Shown piece after piece: positions 42,242 to 42,262 of a stretch of 42,262 nt of DNA (the stretch's first letter is position 1; the number at the start of each line of letters is the position of its first letter). The notes below the pieces were generated by a model that saw nothing but the letters and a program-made list of their open reading frames with translations, searched no databases and had not been told where the DNA came from. This DNA is from an uncultured bacterium (GTDB lineage: Bacteria; Bacteroidota; Ignavibacteria; Kapaibacteriales; UBA4661). Position numbers and translations under genes: made by a program. The stretch spans positions 1-42,262 of the forward strand of contig CALCNX010000115.1 of assembly GCA_937899715.1 (NCBI GenBank), written 5' to 3'.

Positions 42242-42262
42242 TAAAAAAAGCGGGCAAAGCCC
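42242..42262 (-). terminator. Possible terminator cut by the window edge
   Basis: On the minus strand GGGCTTTGCCC is followed by GC and seven Ts. The stem may extend past the window end. If real it would close a minus-strand gene lying to the right. Confidence 0.3.

Noticed and set aside
1..42262. CRISPR arrays, tRNA or rRNA genes
   Set aside because: No regularly spaced repeats and no tRNA or rRNA signature seen on either strand.

Overview
The window suggests a bacterium of the Bacteroidota/Chlorobiota/Ignavibacteriota group, possibly a Kapaibacteria-like lineage. The evidence is a SprA-type type IX secretion (T9SS) translocon, two giant cell-surface proteins with T9SS C-terminal sorting domains, a bacillithiol deacetylase (BshB1), and Bacteroidota-style promoter elements (TAnnTTTG at -7). 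Species cannot be fixed from the sequence alone. The window is chromosomal; apart from one dead IS1-family insertion sequence and several small palindromic repeats there is no sign of phage, plasmid, CRISPR, tRNA or rRNA.

Layout. 1-700: a palindromic repeat element, a terminator, and a secreted TonB-C-like protein on the minus strand. 900-3440: a HicB-like small protein, an exported TPR protein and a Gly-rich lipoprotein. 3650-6970: a plus-strand redox group made of a diheme lipoprotein cytochrome, a one-heme outer-membrane barrel, a YceI protein and a Tat-exported Rieske lipoprotein. 7020-7620: a degenerate IS1-family element. 7635-18460: two tandem giant genes (1741 and about 1776 aa), each with a von Willebrand A domain, beta-propeller, HYDIN/ASH-like repeats and a T9SS sorting domain; both have a similar promoter and leader. 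18700-22630, minus strand: an ABC permease/ATPase pair and rho. 22630-23830: a gene-poor, repeat-rich gap. 23834-33376: sprA, a DUF2279 protein and an outer-membrane barrel protein. 33418-34209: bshB1. 34547-37801: an NAD-salvage group with its likely regulator (nrtR, nadM-Nudix, nadV). 37844-41924, minus strand: tsaD and two polytopic membrane proteins. 41925-42262: a promoter/terminator unit and a repeat end.

How the genes fit together. SprA forms the outer-membrane channel of T9SS, and the two giant VWA proteins carry the C-terminal signal that this system recognises, so transporter and probable cargo lie within 6 kb of each other. NrtR, NadM-Nudix and NadV form a nicotinamide-to-NAD salvage route; short near-palindromes of one pattern lie before nrtR and nadV and are good candidates for the NrtR operator. 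The cytochrome, heme-barrel and Rieske genes suggest an envelope electron-transfer function that I cannot define further.

The observations I consider most worth checking are: the shared leader of the two giant genes (promoter, 17-codon upstream reading frame, and a small hairpin kept by compensating G-U pairs); a two-palindrome repeat nested inside unrelated outer inverted repeats at two places; and the NrtR operator candidates.
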